Origin: Onchocerca lupi
Taxonomy: Eukaryota; Nematoda; Chromadorea; Rhabditida; Onchocercidae
Length of the DNA stretch: 64,000 bases
Assembly (NCBI GenBank): GCA_028564675.1
Contig: JAOVVO010000240.1
Span: forward strand, 42,302-106,301
Reading direction: 5' to 3'
A program made the translations under genes and the position numbers. The notes beneath the pieces are model-generated. The model searched no databases. It worked only from the letters and a program-made list of their open reading frames with translations, and was not told where the DNA came from. Shown in pieces: positions 1 through 13,251 of this stretch. The number at the start of each line of letters is the position of its first letter. Positions within the stretch are counted from its first letter, which is position 1.

Positions 1-156
1 TTCTATTTCTCCAATGCTTCGTTTTGCGAGTAAGCACGCATCATTTAAATAACAAATTTTTGAGAAAATTTTGAGAAATAGGGAAACTTCATATTTCTCA
101 AAATATAGAAATAAGGACTCATAAATTCCATAAATTAATTAAAAATAAAATAGTAC

Positions 157-3100
157 CGTGTTTCCTTTACATCACCAGTTTTACGGATTGATTTTTCGAC
201 TACTCGAGGTTGTCCACCATTACGTCCATCAAAACTTATCATTGTTGAATGAGAAAAGACATGTGAATTTGGATCATTCATTGCCCGTGTCTGCACATCC
301 TCCTAAAATTTCATCAAATAATTACATTCTCATTGAAAATGAAAAGTGTAATAAAATATACATTCTTTATTTAATCTGACAAAATTATGGAATGAGAAAT
401 AAAAAATATATGCCATAATCAACAGACATTGACAGTTGAAAAGAGAAGTCTATATCGAATTTAAATCAAAATTGTCATTTTCAAAACAATGAACCATTTG
501 TCTCATGATGCCATTGTATAAGTTAAAACCAAATGGATCCATTAGCGCCATATCATTTCGATGTGCCGGTCGTGTTCCTGGTGATTCTCCCAGTAAACCT
601 CAACACAAAATTATATTTCTTCACAAAAATAATGTTAAATGTACTCCTTTTAACAAGGTTTTTTAAATCGATGATCAGAACTTCAGTTACCAGCATTTCA
701 CCAACACATCCTCAGGAACCATCTTCAAATGAAGCTGAAACAAAATCCTAAATAACAAATAAGATGAGAACAATCACCTGTGGAAGAAGTGATGAAATAA
801 AGAATATATATTTACTAACAAATATGCAAATTCGAAAAGATGAAGAATATGATGATCTTATACATACTTTTGTTCATTCTACTTTGTTTTATGAAAAAGA
901 TTATGCATATCGCCAAACAGAAAAAAAAAAGAACGAAAAAAGAAATTACCATCAAACGTATTGTGCATATTGAACATTGAACCAAATGGATTCATCATTC
1001 CTTGCATCATTCGGTCCATATCACGCATCTGTTGTCGTATTTGATGATGAATATTCCTGGAAACAAATATTCTTTCTAGCAAAATCCATTTATCAATATA
1101 TTTCCACATTTATATCTAATAATATTCTGTTAACTTCTATTCAATCATTCATTTATTATAAAAAAGTTAAGTGCTTTAATTAACTTTAACCTTGTCTTTT
1201 CTAAAGTACGTCTCAACATATTCAACACTGATTAAGTATAATTTATAGCAAAAATGTTATCAAAAATTTTTTAAATGAATTTGGTTTTTTTTTTTTTTAA
1301 AGTGGCAGAAAGAAAATCTGATTATTTAGAACTGGAAGAAAAGCTACTCTTGTTCATTCTTTTTCCAGTTATCATGAAGGAACAAACCCGTTTTAAATCA
1401 TTAAATGTTTTTGCAAAGTGATACGGAAAAGATGCTTTTGAAAGAAATGTAGATTGGAAGAGGGAATAAGATTTGAATAGCAGATCAAACTACGAAAATA
1501 ACTGAAAGCTGCTCAAACTGGATAACTATGGAAAAAAGCATGCGAATTCGTCGAAAGACATTTTTGGCTAATTGGTGTTATACATTAGAGATTTAGAAGT
1601 AGCTTAAATTTTGTCTGGGCTGCAATTATTAAATTCCATTTCAGATTGTTATATTTATCCAAAACCTATAAAAATCAATTCCGTATTCAGCTTAGTTTAT
1701 TTCTTACAATATCAAAAAGAAAAAAAAAAAATTACAGAAATATAGGCCACATAAAAAAGTTAATTTAAAAGCTTTAAATGACAAATAAAGAATTTTTATT
1801 ACATTTTCAAAATTTCCTACAAAAAAACTCTAATATAAAATGAAAATGAGAGAAATAAATCTTCTCTTCTTTATAATCATCAAACTAAAACACTGTTTTC
1901 CAAGCTATAATTACAAATTAGAAAATACAGAATAATCTTAGCCATAAATAAATCATTTAATCATCTCATTTTATTCCTGTCACAATTTTAAAACTAACCA
2001 TTTCTCCCGTGAAATATCTCTACGTCTACTCATCGCTAATCAACAAGAATAAATGGAAAATCGGAAGAAATCCTCATTTATATTGCTGGTAATAAAGAAA
2101 ATATTTTTCCTCTTCTTGCTATTAATTTCAATTTCATTTAACAAAATTAGTAACAATTTCATCCTATTTTAATTGTTGAAAACTATCAATCTCCGACTTC
2201 AGAAAAATACATTCTAATCATTTAAATCCAAGAATTACATTGAGAATCTTGTATATGATTATATTAATTAAATCTTTCACATACTAATGTTATATTGTAA
2301 AATTTAACAAAATAGAAGTCTTCTAGTTTTTAAAATTTTCATTTCCGATACAGCTCTTTATTTTATGAGAATACTCGATAATGTTATAAAAAATGATTGC
2401 GACAGAACTATAATAAACTTTCACTCACGAAATCGTTAATTTTTGTAATAAATTTCTTTTTTGAAATATAAATTTCCATTTCCGAGACAGATTATAAATG
2501 AAGCATTCAAAACGTAAAAAATGATAAATTGGTGAGGTAAAATGTCCCTTATTTCTTTGAATTCAAATTTTTTCATTAATTGAAAGATCGAGAAGCTAAA
2601 AAATTCGGTAATTTGGGAAACAGGATAGTTTATTTCATTGATAACTTTCTTAAAATTCCTTATTCATCACAATTATATCATCAACAAAGATTATTTGATT
2701 ATTTTACTTCAAGATAGCCTAATTTCACATTCCAACGTTAGAAAAATTTTATCCTTTTTTTTCTGATCTTTTGATGAAGGAAATTTTCATCTAAAAAATT
2801 TCAAATATTAGGAAAATTCCGTTTTCTTCTTTTAAATCTATCTTAATTAATAAAAAGTACATGAATACCCAAAGAAAAATAAAAGGAAAACTAGCTAACT
2901 ATTTGTATAAAAAACAAAAAGCGACACGAAACAGTAGGAAGTCAATTTCATGCTATCGAATTCGAGTGCAAGCTGGCCCAATCGATATGAATGATAGCAT
3001 TTACATGCTAATAAAAATGTAGCATTTACATTTTTATTTATATTGATGAATAACAAAGTTTAAAACAAAATAAATAAAAAAAATAAAATCATTTGGTCAT

Positions 3101-6100
3101 AAGCGATATGAATGACATGCATTTTAAGGTTATTGTATTCTCGATGTCTCCTTTGAACAGTTTATCAATGAAATTTAATTATCCATCTTAACTTTTATCA
3201 CTGCGGTAAAAGAAGATTCGAAATTCTTGTTTCAAAATGGTGATTCGATTTTTATCAAAATTCTGGTTTGATCAAAAAAAAAAAAAAGAAAAAATTCTAA
3301 ATTCTGATTTGATAACGTACTATTCACGAGAATACAGCGACCTTAAGAAGTTTAAAGTAGTAGTAAGTAGTTTATCAAATCAGAATTTCGAATCTTTTTT
3401 TCTAATTAAATGTTACCTACGAAATCGAAAGTAAGATGTCATTATTAACCAACCCCGTAATCATTATAACATAGCTCTCATTCATATCTATCTTAATAAT
3501 ATCACTACAGATTTATTATTGTCAATTTTTTGCTCTGCTCATATCCGCAATCTGCTCAGACATGTTTTCTCTCAATTTTCTGAAAAATACAACCAGTGTT
3601 TTTCAGTCTTCTCTTTTATTCTTCCTCTCTTTTTGTCCTCTCCTTTTATCGATCATATTACCTACCATCTCGATCCATACCGATGAATTTGAATTTTAAG
3701 AACTTCTATTCCATGAGAAATTTTTGAAATCTCTCCTAGCTTAGCTTAAATGTTTCGAAAACACTCCTACTATCTCAATGCAATTTATAAGATAACGAGT
3801 GGAAGACCCTTAAATTTATCCAAATAATTTAAGCAAAAAAATGTTTTCCTTCTAAAATCAAAATCGAAAATAAAATAAAGTAGAAAAAAAAAGAGTAAAA
3901 AAAGTACCGAATGAGGAAATTGTAACAGTTCAAATGTAATGCAATGTTGAAGAGAAAGGAAAAAATATTAAGAAAGAGATAGAGGATGAATAGGAGAGTC
4001 AGACTTTAGGAAAAATGGATTCAAATCAATAACTGAAATGAGAGAGATAAACGAACGAGTGAGATATTATGGAGTTGAGAGAAAAAGGAGGAGACTGTTC
4101 AAAGAGAACAAGTCTGCGAACTTCGAAATTGTTCGAGAACAGTCAAAGACACCAATTAAAAATTCTGTTGATGGGAAATTGGAAAAACACTGAATCTGAT
4201 TGGCTGTATCGATTAAAAAAGTAACAATAAAAATGATTTGAAGAACAGGAAAGGAACTGAGCGTAATCAGATCGTACCTGAAATGTTCCGATGGTATCTA
4301 CCTGTATCATAAACAACAAATAAATTAAATTATACATAGCATGCCTTTTTATTTTACTACTTCAGTTATTTAATCCGATACTAACAACTGATTTCTTATA
4401 TACAAAATATAAATAACAATTATTGATAATCCTTAATAATCTTCCGATTGCTTCTTCAGTCTTTAAGTTCCCATAATCCATTTCTCAAGTATTGCAAAAT
4501 TTGACAGTTAAAAACACAACATTTCGAACTTCTTTTCTGCAACATTCAATATTCTCTTTCTTAAGCTAAGAACTGTCCAAATTTACACTTGCTTTTCATG
4601 TCTGCTTTTAGATTTAGTCACAAATTAGTAAGGAGAATTCGGAAAACAAAAATCATCAGTACACTATTATTTCATTTTTATTCAAATTTTATTTATTGCT
4701 TAAAACCAAAAATTTAAAAGAAACAAAAAACACTAACTTATAGGTATAATATTAGAAGATTTTCAATATCATTTCATCTAAACTGCTTTCTACTCCCCAA
4801 TAAACCATATCCTTCTATTACCCCAGCAACAACAAATTATTTGAGCTATTTGGAATAAATTTTTCAAGCGCTGCACTGTACAGTCTTCATGAAGGAATGA
4901 TATAAGAAATCAATCTTTTTCTCTATTCAAAACGTATCGACTTTTTTGTTTCTTTCAAATTTTCAGATTTAAGCAGTGGTTGAAACTTGAACGTAAAAAT
5001 TCAAATTCTCATTATTTCTGAATCCGGAAAAAATAGGAAAATAACAAAATAATAAATTTGAATAAATTCGCAAAAAATCACACCTGCTACTTGATCGCAC
5101 GGAATAAATTTGATGCTGAGTAAAGTATACCATACCTCCGTGTGTAATGTTTCAGTTCAAACTTACACACAAATACACTCACAAATAATTTAGTTGCAAA
5201 TAATATATATCTATGTGTCGCAAATACCTGTTTTTAAACTTTACCAACAAAGCATTAAATATTAATTAAAGCACTGGTGCAGACCATTATTACTGCTACC
5301 ACAAACAAGTTTTATTAGATTTCTTGAAATCATTCTAAAGGAATGTTTGTTATTCAGCAATTTCATTTGTTCACAATACAAGACGTTAATTTTAATGACT
5401 ATTGTTGGAAAATGAACAGTTATTTTTCGTTATCATTTAAACTGATCTGTATTAACAATCAATACTGATAACACTTTTTTCATGTATGATTAATAATTTC
5501 ATATAAAAATCAAGAAAATAAATCTATTCCACAATCTTCTAAAAATTAACGAAAATATCGTAAAAATTTATCAATTAAATAAAGCACTGATTGATGAAAG
5601 AAATCTACAGCTCATTTATGGCCTCTATACTTCATATCTATTTCATTATAGTGACATTCATGACTCATTAAGAAAAAAACATAATGCTAAGTTCAGTGAG
5701 GATAATGTTCAAATATTTTTATATCCTTCTTGCTTGAAGCACATATATGTGAAATGTTTAAAAAATCTAGGAAGTCATTTCTATGTATGAAATCTATAAA
5801 AAGCATTTAATTCCATCCATCAGAAATGCATGTTAATCAGTAGTTCATCACGTTAAATTTTATAGGATCCTTATTTATTGAACAAAAACAAATGTTATTC
5901 ACGATAATTTCACCCTCTATTAAAATTTCACAAAAAACTAGCTATGGAAGATTTCTCACATACTATAATTGTTTATTTTGATTTTGATATCAAATCAAAA
6001 TCATCTATCCTAAATTGACTATTTCAATGCCTTATCAAATTGACACTTGTTTAATTTTGCTTCACACAATTATAAAAGATCCTCAGTCATCAGACCAGAT

Positions 6101-7455
6101 GTAAAATCTGTTATTTTAACATTTGCACTTGATGAAAATGCAAATTAGTGTTTGAAATCACAATTAATTAAAAAAATATTCCCCTTTTTTCATGCTATAA
6201 TATTATGGATTTTGCAAAAACATTGGAAAATTCCATACTTACATACAACAGAAGGCAAACATCAAAAAAAGAAAAAAGAAAAAGAAAAACAGGTTTTATT
6301 TTTTCCTTATTTAAATCTTTTCTCATTATAAATATTTTGAAATATTTTTCATCGTAATAATATTACATACTTGAGACCATATTTTTTTCAGTTCTTGTCA
6401 TTCTTACAATAATTCAAAATTATGTCTCTCACGGTTCACAGCTTGTTGTCACTTTTTAACTTGTCAATTACTGCTTCTTTAAACCCCGCGTTCCATCAAC
6501 AGCAGTATACTTAGTTTTACTCTCAAATTCATTGTTTGGACAATAATCAATCATCATACCATCCGAGATATAGATATTCAAATATCGCTGTCCTATGTAT
6601 TCAAGAACTAAAACTCTTATTAAAATTATCTTTAGAATTGATTTATTAATCTGTACGATTTCATTCACTCCCCAGACTCATACATTTTAAATTCTCATAA
6701 AGTTAAGATTTTACAAACAAATTTTGTTGAATGTCGGTAAAATTATTTGAAATCTAGTAACTCAGTAGCTACTATTAATTATTAAAAAAATATAATTATT
6801 AGAAAAATGGAACGAAGTTTATCTGTCTGAGAAAAAATAGCGAGTAATTCATTACTTGACAATAAATAAATCTAATTCATTTGAAGAAAACTTATGAAAA
6901 CTGTTACTTATGACAAAATGCATTCAACCGAAACTCTTTGTATATATAAGAGGAATAAGTCCTTCACACGCTCAAAAAATTTATTTTGAAAAGTATTTGA
7001 AAAAGAACAGAAATCTCAATAATTTTTTCGATGTTCCAAATCCTGCAAAGGGTTAGTAAATGAAGTAGCTGCAAGTTTTTATCAGTACAAAGGTTGCAAC
7101 TACTTTAGAATACTCAATAATTGATCTAATGAATTCAATTAGAATACTCAATAATCGATCTAATGAATTCAATTCAAATACCGGTTAGAAAAATTAATAA
7201 AAAACAAGTTGGTAAAATAATAAACAATTGATAAATTAATAAACAATAATTTTCAGATGACGAGAAATAACTAAACTAAAAAATGAAGAATCAAATAAAA
7301 TAAAGATAACTCACTAATAAGTTCAAATCCATTTTACCAATTAAATCCAATAAATGAACAAATAAATAACCAAACTAAAAATTGACTGGTTGGTTTCAAA
7401 TTAAAAACAATTATTGAAAGACTTACCCAAAGCCAAACGGATCGCCATCAAACAT
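157..7455 (-). CDS. mlf: Myeloid leukemia factor (MLF) family protein, 5' part; gene continues beyond the left edge
   Basis: Exons on the minus strand, in coding order: 7427-7455, 950-1056, 495-598, 157-302. Introns are GT-AG and phases 2, 1, 0, 2 match across every junction. The start is the ATG at 7453-7455; it opens MFDGDPFGFG, and no in-frame stop or earlier ATG lies just upstream. Exon 2 reads HHQIRQQMRDMDRMM followed by NPFG, like the MLF H-x(4)-RQM...PFG block. Exon 3 ends MDPFGFNLYNGIMRQM. Exon 4 has DPNSHVFSHSTMISF and GDVKETR, matching the conserved MLF core (DPNGHSF..SS..Y and GG.KETR). About 128 aa are visible; MLF proteins are usually 200-300 aa, so the RDS..G.E.M.IGHHI part lies outside. 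An acceptor-like site ends at position 3, so the next exon may start at base 2. MLFs are nuclear/cytoplasmic adaptors with no enzymatic activity. Intron 1 is 6.4 kb, long for a nematode. Confidence 0.85.
3213..3396. repeat. Nested inverted repeats (possible MITE or hairpin element)
   Basis: Two perfect inverted-repeat pairs nest here. The outer arms are 15 bp, at 3213-3227 and 3382-3396. The second pair is 17 bp, at 3299-3315 and 3372-3388, with a 56-bp loop. Short reverse-complementary segments recur further out (GATATGAATGA near 3116 and its complement near 3478). No terminal duplication was established, so assignment to a transposon family is inference. Confidence 0.5.
7105..7172. repeat. 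Tandem duplication, 2 x 34 bp
   Basis: Positions 7105-7138 and 7139-7172 are identical except for one T/C difference. They lie in MLF intron 1, 250 bp upstream of the acceptor-proximal side of exon 1 in forward coordinates. Confidence 0.85.
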
Positions 7456-10400
7456 AATTAGGGAGTTGATGAATAATGAGATGAATGAATTCCTTAAAAA
7501 TAAAGCAAATATATAACACTGATAACACGATGTCACAGAGTAGATATCACCCGACATGTAAATTAAAATTGTTCACTACAACAAATACCACCAACATTCG
7601 GCATCTTTTTTTTTCTTTCTTCAATGCACATATGTGATGAAGAAGTATTCAAAAATTAATAAATCATAATACCATTTAAATTATTATTGTTAGTAAATTG
7701 ATAGCAAAGAATACCTATACATAAACAATTCTGAACAAATGCCAATTTTCTGGGAGAATGATAAAAAAAACCGAAAAAAATTAAAAAGGAAAAAGAAAGG
7801 TTGGATATCTAAAAAGCACAGAAACCGATAAGGAAATCGATTTTGGGCAATCAATTAAATAAATGCGAGAGAATGAATGAAAAAGGAGATCTCATAATGC
7901 ACTTATCAAAATTTCGAAGATCATCGCTTAAAAATACCATGTCAATTCTGATTTTAAAATTTGGATCAAAATTCGAATTTTTGATCATAAAATTTAGATT
8001 AAATTCTGAGATTTATTCATTTATCTTCTATTAGTTTAACATTTCTAAATGCTTGTACTACATTACTATTACTAAAAAAATTTAATCTATCAGCAGGAAA
8101 CAAATTTTCGTATTTTAATTCAAAAAATTGGTCAACAGCAAGTGTGATTTTATTTATACTAACACAGACTTAAATCTTTGATGATTAGACTAAATGCTAG
8201 GAAAAAACCATTAAAATAAGGATGAAACTTGAGCTGCTGAAACATGTACTTGAAAAAAAAAAAAAAAAAAAAAAGAAAGAAATTAGAGACTTATAAATAT
8301 TTACAAGTGTGGAAGGAAGAAAACTGGTTGTCATATCATATAAAAATAATCATCGGAATTGTTAAAACATTTCCTTCGCTGTCTCTTCTTCTTGAGTGAC
8401 AATGCAAAACATCAATTTGAGACAACTCATATGAAAATATCAAAATTTCAACATTTGACAATATGGAAGTTGATAGTACATACTGCATAGTTAGATGATA
8501 TCTGCTACAATGATTTCTTAGTAATTTCCCAATTTTAGATTTTAGTTCTATAATAATAACCCGAAAATCCATTTTCATATTAGAATAGAAAGTTTTAAGT
8601 TCTAATTCTGCAATAAGTAATCTATAGATTCGTTTTTCTACTACAACAGTTATAATGAATAACCCATATATCAATTAACAAAATATTTCTTTTTATTCAT
8701 CCTTTAGTTAAACTACTAGCAAGTCGAATTATCTCATATTAGCAACTAGGCAAAAATTTTGAAACTTCTACGGAACTCTATCAAATTAACCCCTTTCACC
8801 ATTTCACTTTTGCTACACGATGAGCAAAAAACGATCAAAAAGCTGAAAAATTGAAATTACAGTTTTCATCCACTAAAGGATATATAACAATTCTGCAACT
8901 AAAAGCAAACATCTTTTGGAACTGTAAATAAGCATCCTGAAAAAAAAAAAAAAATCTTTTTAAAAGAATCATTGGAAGATTCAAATTGTATATAAATATG
9001 AAATATAAGGATGATCTACATAAAATAATAGTCAATTTTTTTCGTCCTTTTCTCTCTCTTTACCTACTAGCTCTCCTACTTTTTTTACATCTCAATCTTA
9101 TTAATATCAATCGATTCCTTTAAGTTCAAAAATAACAGCTGGTTTCTTTGAATGATTCAACAAAAAGACTCACATTCTGTAAAATTTCCTAATTGTTGAT
9201 AAAGATAGTAAATAAACAGAATATAAAATAAAACGAAAAAAAAATAGAAGACACCTATAGAACGAAATAAATGGATTTGAAGAACCTTCCGTAACGGATG
9301 AAAATGAAAACTGAAATTTACGTTTAGTTGAAATGAAACTTGATGAATTTCCATCATAACACTAATTCTAACGATTTCAATCATATAAAACTTAGAAAGG
9401 TGATATCGAAAATTTCATCATAATCTCGAGATTTCCTGACAAAACGTTTGTTGCCAAATTTTATGCCCAGAAATGTGGCTATTAGCCAGCTAATAATTTA
9501 AACTAATCGATAATAACAATTTTAATTAAGTACACCTTCTGGATATGCAAAATGTAACAAAAAATGAAATGAGGAAATAATATTGAATAAGTTCTGAAGG
9601 AATACTATTAGTAAAAAACAATGCTAATAAGTAAACACTCCCATTCATTTCTTCCCGATATATACCGGGACAACGACCCCAGAAAACCACCCAAACAAAA
9701 ACAGAACACAATTACAGCCCAACAACTTCACATCGACAACGGAACCAACAACACAACAACGATGTCGACCGAGAAGTGAACATATCGATTATTGATAATG
9801 TACTGCAAACAATCGTTTTAGGAGTAACGTATTTCAAATTTTCTGAATTCTTGATATAAATGAACGGAGTGCATGTTTATAGGAATAAATAACGCCAAGT
9901 TTATTTTTTACGAAGTATTTTACTAATTCTTTATTTACATAATATTCATCACGAGTTTTTGCACTTTTACCGAAAAAGTGGATTATGGAGAAGTAATAAT
10001 AGCTGATCTTAATCTGATGTCTCCAAAATGTTTTTTCTTTTTCGAAGAAGATATAGTTTTTTGGAAAAAAAAGTGAGCAATAAATTTAGTTTAAGCAAGA
10101 ATTTTATGTGAAAATATATCGAAAAAAGAAAAAAAACCAAATAAATAAGTGACGAATGAATAAAATTAATTGATGAAAGTGAGAAAAACTTTTTGGATAT
10201 TCCAGAATTTTCGGAAAATTTTCAGAATACTAATATTTTTTCTTTAAATAATAACTTTTTAATTTCTTGAATAATTTATTTTTCGATTACGTTTTATATA
10301 TAATAATAATGAGCAAAAGTTTTTAAACTGCTTTCTCATACATGTATTACTGAAAGAAACGAAATAAAAGCAAAAACTTACGCAAATCAAAATTTGATTG

Positions 10401-12089
10401 GAAACCCAGTCAGCGACAATCCCAGAAAACTTGACTGATTGAAACGGAATCGTAACGGATTACTGATTGTAAATTTTTGGAACATTCATATATGTCCACA
10501 TTTGTCATATGATCATGTAAATTACAAACTTAAAATAACCAATGATCCATTTTCTTTTTAAAAATCGGCATGTTTCCATTCACTGAGTTTACTCGATTCA
10601 CACCAAATCATTAGTTCGTTGAATTACCAATCAAGCAGTCAACAAATCAATCAATCAATCAGTCAATCGATAAGGTTATGATTCGGTATTGCTTCAAAAT
10701 GCAAAGAACTGATGATGTTTGGACACATCGTCGGTTTCAATAACTTTACGGATGACTTACATTGCGATTCATTTTAGTAAATTAATATATGTAATCAATC
10801 TTATAGCATCACAGAAGCCAGAAATAAATGATTTATTTCAGAAATCTATATCTTTACTAAAAATCAATCATGTAAATACATCAGTCTTATCTCATTAATG
10901 ATTAGTATGTCATTCTCATGCTCTATGTTATTGTCCAAATCAGTGATTGCATCATAAATCTCGGTAGCGTCACATGTACGAGTTGGATGTGACACTTCCG
11001 TCATATTCCGATGGACAGCTACTACAACTGCAATCATAATATCCCAAATAGAAGTATTAACGAAAGTTACCAAAAATGGTTGATAATTTAAAACCCAAGA
11101 AACCTAATGGTTTACTGCCGCAACCCACATAACTATTTAGGAAAGTCATTTCAATTCTGGCAACTGCTATATACTTGATTAATCTGAAATTCGAATTTTT
11201 TCAATATCGAAAAAAAAAATCAAATTCTTCTCATTCATTATTCAGTGACGCATAATGCTTACAATAAAGCATTATTGATTGATTCTAAAGTTTATGGGTA
11301 TCAACAAATACTTTTTGAAGTTATCAGATATTATATATTTCTCAAATGTTTAAACAGCATGAATGGTAACCTAAGAATATCATTTTCTCTTAATAGGTAA
11401 ATTCAAAAAATCTGGTAGTGTTCTACAGCAATTTTATGACACATATTTTGTATTATACACCACGATGAAATTAAGACGATTTATTGGTGATATTTTTTAT
11501 TTAAGTAAAAAATGAATTAGTGAAATTTCAACTAATCTGTATGAATGATTCTATTTTTTCTAGTGTCCGGATTGATTCAATCAATGATAAAATGTGAAAT
11601 GTTAAGAGATCAAGGAATAAAACGGTGCGAAACTTATCCACTGCTGCCATATTGACATCGTTATCAGCAAAACTTAAAAACAAAAGTTAAATAAAAATTA
11701 TATGTATTTGTGAGAGAATGATGCTTTCGAATGCCAATAATTGTTTCCCTTTAGAATGCCAATACATGTTTGCCTATTGTAATTGTTGCGCAATAAATAG
11801 TAATAAATAATAATGAATGATAATAAATTATTGAATAATAATAAATAATTAATCATCTTTTTGTAACCCTTAAATAGATCAATGTCGATCACCCTCGCGC
11901 GCCAACAAAGACTCATCATCATCAAGCGCTAATAAAGGCGCCCTTTTCTATCATTTTATATATGGATATCAATGGGAGCGGTTTAATGCTCTGATTCGGA
12001 TTTTTTTCTTTTTTTACTTTAATAAATCACTTGATTATAATCGCCTTTCATTCCGATACAATCCAACTGATGATTATAGTTTGAGCACG
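7456..12089. other. Intergenic region upstream of MLF and of the Helitron
   Basis: Mostly AT-rich sequence with short open frames. A 22-nt A run lies at 8253-8274. A locally GC-richer patch at about 9640-9790 could be a promoter or untranslated exon of the minus-strand MLF gene, but nothing in it proves this. GC-richer sequence reappears at 11880-11950, just before the Helitron similarity begins. Confidence 0.4.
10864..11073 (-). CDS. Orphan open frame of 69 aa, unknown
   Basis: The minus-strand frame has a less AT-biased composition than its surroundings, with the segments MTEVSHPTRTCDATEIYDAI and TDLDNNIEHENDILI. I recognise no domain. No convincing acceptor and donor pair bounds it, and no partner exon was found. 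It could be a lone exon, a decayed gene piece or chance. Confidence 0.18.
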   Translation of the reverse strand: MVTFVNTSIWDIMIAVVVAVHRNMTEVSHPTRTCDATEIYDAITDLDNNIEHENDILIINEIRLMYLHD

Positions 12090-12132
12090 CATGTTCTCAT
12101 GGCAATATGAATGAATATATCATTATTGCAAG

Positions 12133-13250
12133 GTTCTGAAATTTAATGGAGAAACGAAAGGAATGTGTTGCGCCGCTGGAAAAATTGAACTGCTTCAGCT
12201 AGAAGAACCGCCAGATCAGTAAAAACTTTGTTTTCGGACCCCCGCCGAATCAAAATATTTCTTATCTAAAATCAGGAAATACAATTCGTGCTTCTGAATG
12301 ACGTCGTTCGGCGCAGAAATCGTAACGGCAGAATTCTTGCCAATTTTCGAATTGAAAGGACCAATTTATTATAAAACCGCTTCCGTTGCCAGATGAATAG
12401 TATAAATTCCTACAAATGTACTTCATCGGTGATAGCAGTGATGAATTGAATCTACGCTGCGGGATTCATACCTACATAGAAAAATCCGTAGTTTCCCGAA
12501 TTGCAACAACTTCACGAAAAAAACAATTTAGTGCGGTTGTTCAAAACAGCAATTGATGTGATATGATCTGCTACACACAAGATTGTAATTTATGCTGACA
12601 AAACACCTGCTGGAGAACACGTGCGAAGATTCAATGCTCCGATTGTAGACGAAGTGGCGATTGTTATAGTCGAAGATCAATTCGAACCTAGAGATATTGT
12701 TCTTCACAGAAGAAACGATCAATTGATAAAAATTGCAGAAACTCATCGATGCTACGATGCTCTGCAATATCCAATCATTTTTTGCGATGGTGCCGATGGA
12801 TATCACTTCAACGTTAAGATGGTAAATCCAATGAGTGGCGAAGAAACAAGCAAGAAATGCAGCGAAGTGAACTATTATTCATACCGATTAATGATTCGAG
12901 AGAATAAAGACATCACATTTTGAAATTCCGTCAGTTGTTTCACCAATATATTGTAGATATGTATGCAAAAATCGAAACAGAACATTTGATATTCATCCGT
13001 TTGAATCTGACTAAGTTTCGCTGTGAAGAATATATTCATTTGCAATTGGAAATGACGGTAATACAACTAATATGAAGACTAACGATTTTGCCATCTTCAT
13101 ATGCAGGCAGCCCATGTCATATGCATGAGTAGGCTCAAAATGCAATTGCATATGTTCGCCAATACGCGCGTCCAGACCTATTCATTACATTCACATGCAA
13201 TCCAGCTTGGGATGATATACAAAATCTCTTATTTTTCGCGGTTAATCGCC
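12133..13250 (+). pseudogene. Helitron copy A: N-terminal region of RepHel (Helitron_like_N), broken
   Basis: Around 12133 the frame reads KFNGETKGMCCAAGKIELL, a characteristic start of the Helitron N-terminal region, and soon meets stops. A clean frame at 12621-12923 reads RRFNAPIVDEVAIVIVEDQF and then GADGYHFNVKMVNPMSGEE. At about 12905-13070 a second frame continues with FHQYIVDMYAKIETE. At about 13132-13215 a third reads AIAYVRQYARPDLFITFTCN, the conserved segment just before the Rep catalytic domain. The shifts among three frames show it is dead. Confidence 0.82.
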
Positions 13251-13251
13251 G

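Larger units (their letters stand above)
1057..7426 (-). other. First intron of the MLF gene, AT-rich, no nested gene seen
   Basis: This 6.37-kb stretch lies between the first two MLF coding exons. It holds homopolymer runs, an inverted-repeat cluster at 3213-3396 and a 34-bp tandem duplication at 7105-7172. All open frames are short and AT-biased, with no recognisable domain or convincing splice-site pair. An alternative 5' exon inside it cannot be excluded. Confidence 0.5.

Noticed and set aside
8336..8674. 112-codon minus-strand frame
   Set aside because: AT-biased, no domain, no splice context; it lies in ordinary intergenic sequence.
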